DNA from: Mucilaginibacter sp. OK268
GTDB taxonomy: Bacteria > Bacteroidota > Bacteroidia > Sphingobacteriales > Sphingobacteriaceae
Assembly: GCF_900103125.1 (NCBI RefSeq)
Contig: NZ_FNJV01000001.1
Location: 930,001-994,000 of the forward strand
Direction of reading: 5' to 3'
Length of the DNA: 64,000 nucleotides
A program made the position numbers and the translations under genes. The notes below the pieces were generated by a model. That model was not told where the DNA came from. It searched no databases and saw only the letters and a program-made list of their open reading frames with translations. Below, in pieces: positions 45,507 to 54,627 of this stretch. Positions within the stretch are counted from its first letter, which is position 1. Each line of letters opens with the position of its first letter.

Positions 45507-48500
45507 ATGATAGCAGATACCTTTATACGAAGACCAGTTACCGCTATAGTTATATCCTTAGTGATAGTAATTGTTGGTATCCTGGCAATAAGTAGCCTGG
45601 CCATAGGTCAGTATCCGGAAATTACACCGCCAACGGTAAACATCACCGGTACTTATACCGGTGCCGATGCGCTCACAGTTGAACAAACGGTTGCCACCCC
45701 TGTAGAAGTGCAGGTGAATGGTACACCAGGCATGACCTACCTGCAAAGTAACAGTACCAGCAATGGCGCTATGAGCATGACCGTTAACTTTGAGGTGGGT
45801 ACTGATATTAATATAGCCGCTCTTGATGTGCAGAACCGTGTGGGGATTGCCACGCCAACATTGCCACAAGAGGTACAGCGCCTGGGTTTAACAGTGCGTA
45901 AACGTAACCCCAGTATTTTGATGCTGGTGGCTATGTACGCCCCGAAAGGCTCACATAATGTTACTTTTTTAGATAACTATACCAACGTTTTTGTTCGTGA
46001 CGCGCTTTTACGCTCCAAAGGTGTGGGCGATGTGTTTACACGTGCCGATGACTTTAGTATGCGTATATGGCTTAAGCCTGATAAGATGGCCGCTTTAGGA
46101 ATGACAGCGGGCGACGTAACCGCGGCCCTGGCCGAACAAAATGCGCAGGTAGCTGCAGGTTCAGTAGGTTCAACGCCGCAGGAGAACGGGCAGCCATTTG
46201 AATATACGGTTTTGGTTAAAGGGCGTTTAAGCAGCCAGGTCGAGTTTGAAAATATTATTGTACGTACACAGCCCGGTAACGGTGCTATTGTGCACCTGAA
46301 AGATGTGGCCCGCGTGGAATTAGGTAAGTTTAACTATGCCGGTAACTCCTTTGTTGATGGTAAACGTGCTTCCTATTTGCTGGTTTATCAGGCACCGGGC
46401 AGTAATGCCATTGAGACTGCAAATAATGTGTACTCCACCATGGAGCAGCTCAAAAAATCATTCCCTGCCGATGTGGACTATGTAGTACCTTTTGAATCGG
46501 TAACGGTAGTAAAAGTATCCGTGAGCGAGGTAATTGAAACGCTGGTCATCGCGCTGGTGCTGGTTATTGTGGTGGTATTCCTGTTTTTACAAAGCTGGCG
46601 CACTACGCTTATCCCGGTATTGGCTATCCCGGTATCTATCATTGGTACATTCATCTTCTTTATCCCGCTGGGTTTTACCATTAATACACTTACACTGTTC
46701 GGTTTCGTACTGGCCATCGGTATTGTGGTGGATGACGCCATTGTGGTGGTAGAATCGGTGCAGCACTATATGGACGAGGAGGGGATGTCGCCCAAAGAAG
46801 CTACGATACATGCCATGCGCGATATATCCGCACCGGTTATAGCCATAGCATTGATATTGGCGGCGGTGTTTGTTCCGGTAGGTTTTGTGCCGGGCATTGT
46901 TGGTCGGTTGTACCAACAGTTCGCTATTACTATCGCTATATCGGTATTGATATCGGCCTTTGTGGCACTTTCATTAACACCCGCGCTTTGTACGCTGATA
47001 TTGAAACCTCGTAAACTGGATGAGCAGTCGAAAGGACTTGATAAGTTCTTCTTTAAATTCAATGCATGGTTTGAGCGGGTAACCGGCAGGTATCGTAACG
47101 GAGTTGATAAGAGTATTAAAAACTCCAAATTCATCATTATTATATTGGTATGTATCATTATAGGCACCATCCTGCTGTTCAGAGGTAAACCGAGCGGTTT
47201 TATCCCGACAGAGGATGATGGTCGTATTTACATTACCTATGATCTGCCCGAAGCCTCATCAACACAGCGTACCGTAAAAGTATTGCATGAAATGATGCGC
47301 ACGTTGGATAGCGTCCCTGAGATTGGTCATTATGCGGCATTGGGTGGTTTGAACGCGGTAACCTTCGCAACCAAATCAAACAGTGCTACCATATTTGTGC
47401 AGTTAAAACCCTGGGATCAGCGTAAAGGCAAGCAACATACCATATTCCCTTTAGTGGCTATGCTGCAGAAAAAGCTTTCACGGTTTAAAGAAGCAAGCGT
47501 GGTTGTAATTCCGCCGCCGGCTATACCTGGTTTAGGTAACACCGCAGGTTTCTCGTTCATACTGGAAGAGAAGCAAGCCGGAGGGGATATCAAGTATTTT
47601 GAATCTGTAATGCGTAATTTTATAGCCGAATTAGGTAAACGCCGCGAAATTTCAAAAGCATTCTCGTTCTTCACCGCCCGTACGCCGGCTTATCAGCTTA
47701 CCATCGACAGGGAAAAAACCAAAAGACTTGGTGTGGCGCTGTCTGATGTAAACGCGGCCCTGCAAACTTACATGGGTAGCTCCTACATCAACGATTTAAC
47801 ACTTTATGGCCGTACCTTCCGTGTGCTGGCCCAGGCCGATACCAACTATCGAACTAATATCCAGAATATAGGGCAGTATTTTGTACGTAACCAGGCCGGT
47901 ACCATGGTACCGCTTAGCACATTGACTACTTATAAAGTAATTGAAAACGCCCCCTTAATATCGCATTATAACCTGTTCCGTTCTGCCGAGATTGATGGTA
48001 ACCCCGCACAGGGCTACAGTAGCGGCGACGCGCTGAACGCCCTGGAAGAGGTGGCTGCTAAAACACTGCCGCAAGGTTATGGCTACGAGTTTTCGGGTCT
48101 GAGCCGTGAGGAAAAACTATCGGGATCAAAAACCATTTACATCTTTATGTTGTCCATAGGTTTCGTGTTCCTGTTCCTTGCTGCCCTGTATGAGAGCTGG
48201 TCGGTGCCATTCTCGGTACTGCTGGCCGTACCGCTGGGTGCATTTGGAGCTATCCTGTTCCTGACATTTAACCCAAGTTTGGATAACAACGTTTACGCGC
48301 AGATTGGTTTGATTACGCTGATCGGTTTGGCTGCCAAAAACGCCATCCTGATCGTAGAGTTTGCCAAAGAACGCGTGGATAGTGGTATGGAGCTGGAGAA
48401 AGCTACATTAGATGCTGTACGACTAAGGTTAAGGCCAATCATCATGACCTCCATGGCATTTATATTGGGTGTGGCGCCGCTGCTATTTGCAACGGGTGCA

Positions 48501-48686
48501 GGTGCGGTAGCCCGTCAAACCATCGGCTGGACGGTATTCGGTGGTATGCTTGCAGCAACTTCCCTGGCTATATTTATCGTACCGGTATTATTCTTTATTA
48601 TCACCAGGTTTGCCTATGGTAAAGAGAAACTGGCCGAACTGGAAAAAAACTATGACCCGCATAAAGGGCATGAACCCGAGGTTTAG
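45507..48686 (+). CDS. RND multidrug efflux permease (HAE1 family)
   Basis: A 1059-residue inner-membrane proton antiporter of normal AcrB length. TM1 follows DTFIRRPVTAIV; the porter domains lie between; TM4 carries the essential acidic pair in GIVVDDAIVVVE (about 407-418). Conserved GFIPTEDDG, FSFILEEKQAG and the C-terminal GLAAKNAILIVEFAKE are all present. Together with the adaptor and TolC it forms a tripartite pump. The substrate range is not predictable. A strong hairpin ends the operon. Confidence 0.95.
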   Translation: MIADTFIRRPVTAIVISLVIVIVGILAISSLAIGQYPEITPPTVNITGTYTGADALTVEQTVATPVEVQVNGTPGMTYLQSNSTSNGAMSMTVNFEVGTDINIAALDVQNRVGIATPTLPQEVQRLGLTVRKRNPSILMLVAMYAPKGSHNVTFLDNYTNVFVRDALLRSKGVGDVFTRADDFSMRIWLKPDKMAALGMTAGDVTAALAEQNAQVAAGSVGSTPQENGQPFEYTVLVKGRLSSQVEFENIIVRTQPGNGAIVHLKDVARVELGKFNYAGNSFVDGKRASYLLVYQAPGSNAIETANNVYSTMEQLKKSFPADVDYVVPFESVTVVKVSVSEVIETLVIALVLVIVVVFLFLQSWRTTLIPVLAIPVSIIGTFIFFIPLGFTINTLTLFGFVLAIGIVVDDAIVVVESVQHYMDEEGMSPKEATIHAMRDISAPVIAIALILAAVFVPVGFVPGIVGRLYQQFAITIAISVLISAFVALSLTPALCTLILKPRKLDEQSKGLDKFFFKFNAWFERVTGRYRNGVDKSIKNSKFIIIILVCIIIGTILLFRGKPSGFIPTEDDGRIYITYDLPEASSTQRTVKVLHEMMRTLDSVPEIGHYAALGGLNAVTFATKSNSATIFVQLKPWDQRKGKQHTIFPLVAMLQKKLSRFKEASVVVIPPPAIPGLGNTAGFSFILEEKQAGGDIKYFESVMRNFIAELGKRREISKAFSFFTARTPAYQLTIDREKTKRLGVALSDVNAALQTYMGSSYINDLTLYGRTFRVLAQADTNYRTNIQNIGQYFVRNQAGTMVPLSTLTTYKVIENAPLISHYNLFRSAEIDGNPAQGYSSGDALNALEEVAAKTLPQGYGYEFSGLSREEKLSGSKTIYIFMLSIGFVFLFLAALYESWSVPFSVLLAVPLGAFGAILFLTFNPSLDNNVYAQIGLITLIGLAAKNAILIVEFAKERVDSGMELEKATLDAVRLRLRPIIMTSMAFILGVAPLLFATGAGAVARQTIGWTVFGGMLAATSLAIFIVPVLFFIITRFAYGKEKLAELEKNYDPHKGHEPEV

Positions 48687-48703
48687 TACTTTCGGATTAA
48701 AAC

Positions 48704-48734
48704 AAAAAAGGAGAGGCATTGCCTCTCCTTTTTT
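48704..48734 (+). terminator. Intrinsic terminator of the RND operon
   Basis: GGAGAGGC/GCCTCTCC stem with an ATT loop, flanked by six A on the left and six T on the right, 18 nt after the RND stop. The symmetry would let it work in both directions. Confidence 0.9.
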
Positions 48735-48754
48735 GTTTTAAAATAAATTGGATG

Positions 48755-48822
48755 GCATGCTGAGCGCCGTCGAAGCATGGTGAGGGGCTCTGCGCACGAG
48801 CCTTCGACAAGCTCAGACTGAC
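48755..48822. repeat. Dispersed palindromic repeat, family R3, copy 2 (inverted orientation)
   Basis: Left arm CATGCTGAGCGCCGTCGAAG, right arm CTTCGACAAGCTCAGACTGAC, in reverse orientation to the copies at 20410-20479 and 61120-61189. The remaining 318 nt to the next gene are AT-rich, with no gene visible. Confidence 0.85.
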
Positions 48823-49140
48823 AACCCTTTTTTGACTGTATTTAATAAAACCAAACAGAAATTCAGCGTTTACCTACACTTAAATATCCAGGCAGCGATC
48901 TTAGTTTTATGATTTTTTAATCTGAAATTAAGATTTGTAATCGAGAGTACTGATTTTTGGTTTGTAGTTGAAATGGTCTGATAGTCAGTTATTAAGGGCG
49001 GTTGAAGTCTGTTGACCATAATGAAGTAATCATGAAGGGCAGGGCACTGGCACATAAAACGGATGATAGTGGCAAAGTATTTGTTAAGATGGTGTTAATA
49101 CAATAAGAATATTGTAGAGTTAGTACTAAAAAACACAGTT

Positions 49141-49692
49141 ATGAAAACAATGACAAAAATTATAGCCGGAGCGTTTACCGCCTTAGCTATATTTATCGGA
49201 ACAAATGTAAAAGCTCAAACAGTACCAAAAGACGCGTTGCGTTTGGGTATAGGTGTTGAAGGCTTATTGCCAACAGGTAACCTGCATGACATTTCCAATG
49301 TAGGTATTGGCGGTACAGCGCGTTTACAATACGGAATAGCCAATAACCTGGCATTAACCCTTACATCAGGTTACTACAACTTTTTTGGTAAAAAGATCGG
49401 AGATGGTACAGATGTAAAATACCCATCATTGGGTATGGTGCCAGTTAAAGCTGGTATCAAAGCCTTCTTTACCGATAATTTATATTTTGGTGCAGAAGTA
49501 GGTGCCGGTTTTGAAACCAAAGATTTTTATGCAAACGCCGATGGTTCAAAGAACACCAAGCTTATTCTTGCCCCAGGTTTAGGCTATGCATCTAAATCAT
49601 GGGATGTAGGTGTGCGTTACGAAAATTATTCGGGCCAAAGTAATAACTATGGTACCCTTGGTTTACGTATAGCTTACGGGTTTGGTTTGTAA
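49141..49692 (+). CDS. Small outer-membrane beta-barrel protein
   Basis: A 183-residue exported protein (signal peptide about 1-25, ending in VKAQ). The rest alternates hydrophobic and polar residues and ends in LGLRIAYGFGL, which fits an eight-stranded OmpW/OmpX-type barrel. It has a strong bidirectional terminator 19 nt downstream and stands alone. No specific function can be assigned. Confidence 0.85.
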   Translation: MKTMTKIIAGAFTALAIFIGTNVKAQTVPKDALRLGIGVEGLLPTGNLHDISNVGIGGTARLQYGIANNLALTLTSGYYNFFGKKIGDGTDVKYPSLGMVPVKAGIKAFFTDNLYFGAEVGAGFETKDFYANADGSKNTKLILAPGLGYASKSWDVGVRYENYSGQSNNYGTLGLRIAYGFGL

Positions 49693-49710
49693 TTTTACAA
49701 AAACCATTTA

Positions 49711-49748
49711 AAAAAAAGCCCCTCAGCATTTGCTGAGGGGCTTTTTTT
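49711..49748. terminator. Bidirectional intrinsic terminator
   Basis: GCCCCTCAGCA/TGCTGAGGGGC stem with a short TT loop, flanked by A7 and T7. It lies between the barrel protein (+) and the aminotransferase (-) and serves both. Confidence 0.92.
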
Positions 49749-49753
49749 GTTGT

Positions 49754-49839
49754 CTGAATCAGAATTTACAGAATTTGAGGATTAACAAAATGACATTAAT
49801 TATTCTGTGAATTTTAAAATTCTGCAAATTCTGATTCTG
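49754..49839. repeat. Inverted repeat of GAATCAG/CTGATTC units
   Basis: TGAATCAGAATTTACAGAAT on the left faces ATTCTGCAAATTCTGATTCT on the right, ending next to the aminotransferase stop. It belongs to the same unit-built stem class as those at 15331 and 59512. Confidence 0.6.
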
Positions 49840-49840
49840 A

Positions 49841-51034
49841 CTATTTCAATTTACCCAAGGCTTCTTTGATCCTGCGCACAGCTTCTATCAGTTTATCCTC
49901 AGCAGCCGCGTAGGAGATCCGGATAGATGATGGATCACCAAAAGAATCACCGCCTACTGTTGCCACGTGACCTTCTTCAAGCAGGTAAATGCTCAGTTCG
50001 TCTGCATCTTTTATGGTTCGGCCGTTGTAGCTTTTGCCAAAGAAAGAGGTCACATTCGGGAAAAAGTAAAACGCACCATCGGGCAGGTTAACTTTAACGC
50101 CTTCTACATCACTTAAGAGCTTGTAAACAATATCACGGCGTTTTTTGAAGGCTGCACGCATTTCCAGTACCGATTCTAATCCACCCTCGTAAGCGGCAAC
50201 ACCCGCGCGTTGCGTAATAGAACAGGTACCCGAAGTGATCTGGCCCTGCATTTTATCACAGGCAGCGGCAATTTCGGAGTTAGAAGCGGTGTAGCCAATT
50301 CTCCAGCCGGTCATGGCAAAAGCTTTTGACCAACCGTTGATGATCACTACACGGTCTTTAATATAATCAAACTGTGCTATCGACTCATGTTTATCAATAA
50401 AGTTGATGTGCTCATAGATCTCATCGCTCAGGATATATACATGCGGATGTTTTTCAAATACTTTGGCCAGCCCTTCCAACTCATCTTTGCTGTAAACGCT
50501 ACCGGTAGGGTTACAGGGAGAGGAGAACATGAACAGTTTGGTATTTGGCGTAATAGCTGCCTCTAACTGCTCAGGGCTTATTTTAAAGTTTTGTTCAACA
50601 GTAGTATTAATGAATACGCTTTTACCTTCGGCCAGTTTTACCACTTCTGAATAAGATACCCAGTAAGGAGTAGGGATGATCACCTCTTCGCCCGGGTTTA
50701 CCAAACATAATACAGCGTTGGCAATAGCCTGTTTGGCACCGGTTGATACTACAATCTGGCTGAAATCATAATCAAGGTTGTTCTCGTTCTTCAGCTTGGC
50801 AACTACAGCCTTGCGCAGGTCGGGATAACCGGATACAGGGGTGTAGTAGGTAAAGTTTTTATCCATGGCCTGCTTCGCTGCCTCCTTGATGTGCTCAGGG
50901 GTATGAAAGTCAGGTTCGCCAAAGCTAAGGCTGATCACGTCGACACCTTTAGCGGCAAGTTCACGGCCTAATTTGGCCATCTTAATTGTTGCAGATTCGG
51001 ACAAGTTATTGATCCGGGTACTTAATGCGCTCAT
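49841..51034 (-). CDS. Class I/II PLP-dependent aminotransferase
   Basis: A 397-residue cytosolic aminotransferase of the aspartate aminotransferase fold type I family. The PLP lysine is in NGWSKAFAMTGWRIGY, with SSPCNPTGSVY and ILSDEIYE before it, as in bacterial aspartate/prephenate aminotransferases. It starts in the common way (ATG) with LSTRINNLSESATIKM. The precise amino-acid preference (Asp, Tyr, prephenate) is uncertain. Confidence 0.92.
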   Translation of the reverse strand: MSALSTRINNLSESATIKMAKLGRELAAKGVDVISLSFGEPDFHTPEHIKEAAKQAMDKNFTYYTPVSGYPDLRKAVVAKLKNENNLDYDFSQIVVSTGAKQAIANAVLCLVNPGEEVIIPTPYWVSYSEVVKLAEGKSVFINTTVEQNFKISPEQLEAAITPNTKLFMFSSPCNPTGSVYSKDELEGLAKVFEKHPHVYILSDEIYEHINFIDKHESIAQFDYIKDRVVIINGWSKAFAMTGWRIGYTASNSEIAAACDKMQGQITSGTCSITQRAGVAAYEGGLESVLEMRAAFKKRRDIVYKLLSDVEGVKVNLPDGAFYFFPNVTSFFGKSYNGRTIKDADELSIYLLEEGHVATVGGDSFGDPSSIRISYAAAEDKLIEAVRRIKEALGKLK

Positions 51035-51124
51035 ATAAATTATGTTATCGCGGCAAATATAGAAAATAACTTTACTGCTACTTACGCTTGTTATTTATAA
51101 ATTTGTCGCCTAATAAAGATTGGC

Positions 51125-52099
51125 TTGAAAGAACAAAAAAGGATCATATTAATTTCGCTGATTACAGGTATTGTGCTCATGCTGGCGAAGTTTGGAGCAT
51201 ATTTTTTAACAGCATCTAATTTTGTATTGACCGATGCCGCCGAAAGCATTGTAAATGTAATTGCCAGCGCTTTCGCCTTCTTCAGCATCTATCTGTCGTC
51301 ACAACCCCGGGATGAGAACCATCCCTACGGACACGGCAAGGTCGAGTTCTTCTCCGTTTTTATTGAAGGCTCATTGATCGGTATAGCCGGTGTGATGATC
51401 ATCATCAAATCTGCTTACAGTTTACTATATCCTAATGCCATCCATGACCTGCTTACCGGTGCTGCTATTATTGGCGCTACAGGACTTATAAACGGGGCAC
51501 TGGGCTACTACATGATACAAAAAGGCAAGGCACTACGCTCCATCACACTGGATGCCGACGGCCGCCACCTGATTGCCGACATGGTAACCAGCATCGGACT
51601 GGTGGCGGGTTTATTGCTGATCAGGTTTACTGGCATCTTATGGCTCGATAGTGGTTTATCTATCCTGGTGGCATTGTACATTATATATAGTAGTTATAAG
51701 TTGATCCGTAAGTCGGTAGCCGGCTTAATGGATGAGGCCGATTTTCAGGTGGTAACCGATATTATCAATGTACTGAGCGAAAAACGCCGTGAGTCCTGGA
51801 TTGATGTACACAACCTGCGCGCCCAGAAATATGGCAACGAACTGCATATCGATTGCCACATGACCCTGCCCAATTATTTTGACCTGAACAAGGCACATGC
51901 CGAAGTTTCATTGGTTGATAAGCTGATCAATAAAGAGGTAGGCATCAAAACGGAATTGTTTATCCACTCAGATCCCTGCGTGCCCGATTGCTGCCACTAC
52001 TGCAGCATGCCCAATTGTCCTATCCGGTCTGAACCACAAACGGAGGTTATTGCCTGGACAATGGATAAGGTAGTGCGCAATAAAAAGCATTTTGAATAA
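51125..52099 (+). CDS. Cation diffusion facilitator family transporter
   Basis: A 324-residue inner-membrane metal-ion exporter. It starts at TTG (MKEQKRIILI), 90 nt from the divergent aminotransferase; the next Met is inside TM1. Six membrane segments and the metal-site motifs VLTDAAESIVN (TM2) and LDADGRHLIADMV (TM5) fit. The C-terminal cytosolic tail is Cys-rich (CVPDCCHYCSMPNC). It overlaps the Nudix gene by one base (TAATG), so a four-gene operon follows. Confidence 0.92.
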   Translation: MKEQKRIILISLITGIVLMLAKFGAYFLTASNFVLTDAAESIVNVIASAFAFFSIYLSSQPRDENHPYGHGKVEFFSVFIEGSLIGIAGVMIIIKSAYSLLYPNAIHDLLTGAAIIGATGLINGALGYYMIQKGKALRSITLDADGRHLIADMVTSIGLVAGLLLIRFTGILWLDSGLSILVALYIIYSSYKLIRKSVAGLMDEADFQVVTDIINVLSEKRRESWIDVHNLRAQKYGNELHIDCHMTLPNYFDLNKAHAEVSLVDKLINKEVGIKTELFIHSDPCVPDCCHYCSMPNCPIRSEPQTEVIAWTMDKVVRNKKHFE

Positions 52100-52545
52100 T
52101 GAAAGATGAATATTTTAACGTACGGGTATACGGCCTGCTGATCAACGAGCAAAGCGAAATACTGATTAGCGATGAACAGGAATACGGACATCGTTTCATC
52201 AAATTTCCGGGTGGCGGATTGGAAATAGGCGAGGGGTTGATCGATGGGTTAAAACGTGAATTTGTAGAAGAGTGTGAGGCCGAAGTAGAGATCATCAGTC
52301 ATTTTTATACCACTGATTTTTTTGTACGGTCGGCGTTTAACAACTCGCAGATCATCAGCGTATATTATAAAGTTAAAAATACAAGTCCATTAAATTTTCC
52401 TGTCAAAACCATCGCTTATGATTTTGACGGTGAGGGCGACGTGCTGCAGGCTTTCAGATGGGTAAAAATAGCTGAATTGACTACCGACGACGTCACTTTC
52501 CCTACCGATAAGCGCGTAGTAGAACTATTAAGAGCAGAACTATGA
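52099..52545 (+). CDS. Nudix hydrolase
   Basis: A 148-residue hydrolase of nucleoside-diphosphate-linked compounds. The Nudix box is readable in GGGLEIGEGLIDGLKREFVEECEA: Gx5Ex7RE-U-x-EE, with Glu in place of the usual Gly near the end. It is coupled to the neighbours by overlaps: 1 nt with the CDF gene and 4 nt (ATGA) with bioA. The substrate is unknown. Confidence 0.9.
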   Translation: MKDEYFNVRVYGLLINEQSEILISDEQEYGHRFIKFPGGGLEIGEGLIDGLKREFVEECEAEVEIISHFYTTDFFVRSAFNNSQIISVYYKVKNTSPLNFPVKTIAYDFDGEGDVLQAFRWVKIAELTTDDVTFPTDKRVVELLRAEL

Positions 52546-53807
52546 ATTTAACTGAGCGTGATCTTAGAGTAATATGGCACCCCTATACCCAAATGAAAAC
52601 GGCCGCACCGCCAATAGGCATAGTACGCGGCGAGGGGGCGGGCTTGTTTGATGAAGAGGGTAAAAAATATATCGACGCGGTATCATCTTGGTGGGTAAAC
52701 ATTCATGGGCATGCGCATCCTTATATCGCTAAAAAAGTATCGGAGCAGTTGTTTAAGCTGGAGCATGTGATATTTGCAGGCTTTACCCACGAAGGCGCAG
52801 TTGAACTGGCCGAAAGATTACTGGCCATTTTGCCCAACAACCAGCAAAAAGTATTTTATTCCGATAATGGCTCAACCGCTATTGAGGTGGCCATAAAAAT
52901 GTGCCTGCAATACTGGCTCAACAAAGGCGATCAGCGTACCAAGATTGTTGCTTTCAAAAACGCCTACCATGGCGATACTTTTGGGGCTATGGCCGTAAGC
53001 GGTCGCAGCGCGTTTACAAAAGCATTTGATAGCTTGTTGTTTGAAGTAGAGTTTATTGACTTACCCAATGAGCAAAATATAGAAAGCCTCAAATCTCACA
53101 TCTCACATCTCAAATCTCAACTGGCTTGTTTTATCTTCGAGCCCCTGGTACAGGGATCAGCCGGTATGATCATGTACGAAGCCGAATACCTGAACCAATT
53201 GATGGCTCATTGCAGGCAGGAAAATGTGCTGATGATAGATGACGAGGTATTTACAGGTTTTGGTCGCACAGGCAAACGTTTCGCTTGCGATCATGTGCAG
53301 GTTCAGCCTGATATCTTGTGCTTCTCTAAAGGCCTTACAGGCGGTACCATGGCATTGGGTTTAACCACCTGTACCCAACAGATCTACGATGCTTTTTTGT
53401 CTGAAGATAAGCTTAAAACATTGTTTCACGGGCATTCCTTTACCGCCAACCCGGTTGCTATCGCAGCGGCGCTGGCCAGTTTGGATCTTTTCCTGGAGCC
53501 AGCTACGGCGGCCAACATGCAGCGTATCGAGGCATCGCACCGACAATTCGCTGCTAAAATAGAACATCATCCTAAAATAAAAACCATAAGGCAAACCGGT
53601 ACCATACTGGCTATGGAATGGGAAACGGGCGATAATACTTCGTATTTTAGTTCGCTGCGCGATAAATTGTATCACTACTTTCTGGCCGAAGGTATTATAT
53701 TGCGCCCGCTGGGCAATGTTATTTATATTTTACCCCCATATTGCATTACTGATGCCGAACTCGGTTATGTTTACAGCAAAATTGAGCAGGCACTTGAAGA
53801 AATATAA
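52542..53807 (+). CDS. bioA: Adenosylmethionine-8-amino-7-oxononanoate aminotransferase
   Basis: A 421-residue class III PLP aminotransferase making 7,8-diaminopelargonate in biotin synthesis. IWHPYTQMKTAAPPIGIVRGEGAGLFDEEGKKYIDAVSSWWVNIHGHAHP at the N-terminus is diagnostic of BioA; the PLP lysine is in CFSKGLTGGTM. It overlaps the Nudix gene by 4 nt, and the di-iron-type gene starts 2 nt after it. Between residues about 183 and 200 (SLKSHISHLKSQL) the DNA consists of reiterated ATCTCAC/ATCTCAA units, the same style as intergenic repeats. No other bio gene is nearby. Confidence 0.95.
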   Translation: MNLTERDLRVIWHPYTQMKTAAPPIGIVRGEGAGLFDEEGKKYIDAVSSWWVNIHGHAHPYIAKKVSEQLFKLEHVIFAGFTHEGAVELAERLLAILPNNQQKVFYSDNGSTAIEVAIKMCLQYWLNKGDQRTKIVAFKNAYHGDTFGAMAVSGRSAFTKAFDSLLFEVEFIDLPNEQNIESLKSHISHLKSQLACFIFEPLVQGSAGMIMYEAEYLNQLMAHCRQENVLMIDDEVFTGFGRTGKRFACDHVQVQPDILCFSKGLTGGTMALGLTTCTQQIYDAFLSEDKLKTLFHGHSFTANPVAIAAALASLDLFLEPATAANMQRIEASHRQFAAKIEHHPKIKTIRQTGTILAMEWETGDNTSYFSSLRDKLYHYFLAEGIILRPLGNVIYILPPYCITDAELGYVYSKIEQALEEI

Positions 53808-53809
53808 CT

Positions 53810-54412
53810 ATGCTGAACACACTATTACCCCAAATAATTGCTGATAACGAATTGCACTCCCGCTGGTTAAATACGCTGTCGCTGATGGAAAATACCGGCG
53901 CGCGTAAAATATCTGCCAGCGAAGATCCGCATACCGTTACTTATATCATACTCAAACACGCCGCCGAAGAGCATCGTCATGCTTTCTATCTTAAAAAACA
54001 GCTCGAAAAAATAGGTGTAGAACTACCAACCTATGCCGCGGAATACCTGCTGGCTCCCGGTTCAAGCAAATATTACCTGAACCAACTGGATGTGGATGTT
54101 TGCCGATACCTGAAAAAAGAATTGGGCCTGAGCGGCAGCGAACTGCGTTTTGCAGCCTATTTGCTGGTTACCTATGCTATTGAGGTTCGTGCCGATGAAT
54201 TATACCCTATTTATCAGGACGCGCTCGACGAAGCCGGTAGCAAGGTAAACGTAAAATCGATTATTTTAGAAGAAGAAGGCCATCTGGAAGAAATGCTGAA
54301 CCAACTGCACAAATTCTCTCCCGATTGGGAACGTCATGCCAACAAAGCTGTTGCCTTTGAAACCAAACTGTTTAACCAATGGGTGGAGCAGCTGGGGAAA
54401 TCGCTGAGCTAA
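53810..54412 (+). CDS. Ferritin-like di-iron-type protein of unknown function
   Basis: A 200-residue, mainly helical, cytosolic protein I cannot name. It has the residue pattern of a four-helix di-iron enzyme: Glu27, E54-x-x-H57 (EEHRH), Glu125/Glu130 (YAIEVRADELY) and E155-x-x-H158 (EEEGHLEEM). Two ExxH motifs on separate helices plus two further acids is the ferritin-like signature. It starts 2 nt after bioA, so it is very likely cotranslated with it. A role in biotin precursor supply is a speculation from context. Confidence 0.8.
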   Translation: MLNTLLPQIIADNELHSRWLNTLSLMENTGARKISASEDPHTVTYIILKHAAEEHRHAFYLKKQLEKIGVELPTYAAEYLLAPGSSKYYLNQLDVDVCRYLKKELGLSGSELRFAAYLLVTYAIEVRADELYPIYQDALDEAGSKVNVKSIILEEEGHLEEMLNQLHKFSPDWERHANKAVAFETKLFNQWVEQLGKSLS

Positions 54413-54452
54413 GTCAAAAATCAAAAGTAAAAAGTCAAAAAATACCTGTCCT

Positions 54453-54544
54453 GTCATCCTGAACTTGTTTCAGGATCCCACAGGACGACAGTTTGATATG
54501 TTGTACACCCTAAATGTGGGGTGCCGAAACAAGTTCGGCATGAC
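54453..54544. repeat. Dispersed palindromic repeat, family R2, copy 3
   Basis: GTCATCCTGAACTTGTTTCA on the left, GCCGAAACAAGTTCGGCATG on the right. It is closely related to the copy at 13488-13578, including the internal GGATCCCACAGGAC. It separates the bioA operon from the convergent sulfatase gene. Confidence 0.8.
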
Positions 54545-54627
54545 TAAGTTTTAAAGAAATCCTATAATCCTTCAATCCTACAAATCAAGGTTCAGAAAAA
54601 AATCAACGTAATCAAAAAAATCAACGG

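Noticed and set aside
45558..48686. Numerous antisense ORFs across the RND permease
   Set aside because: They are reverse-strand shadows of a well-supported coding gene with no independent features.
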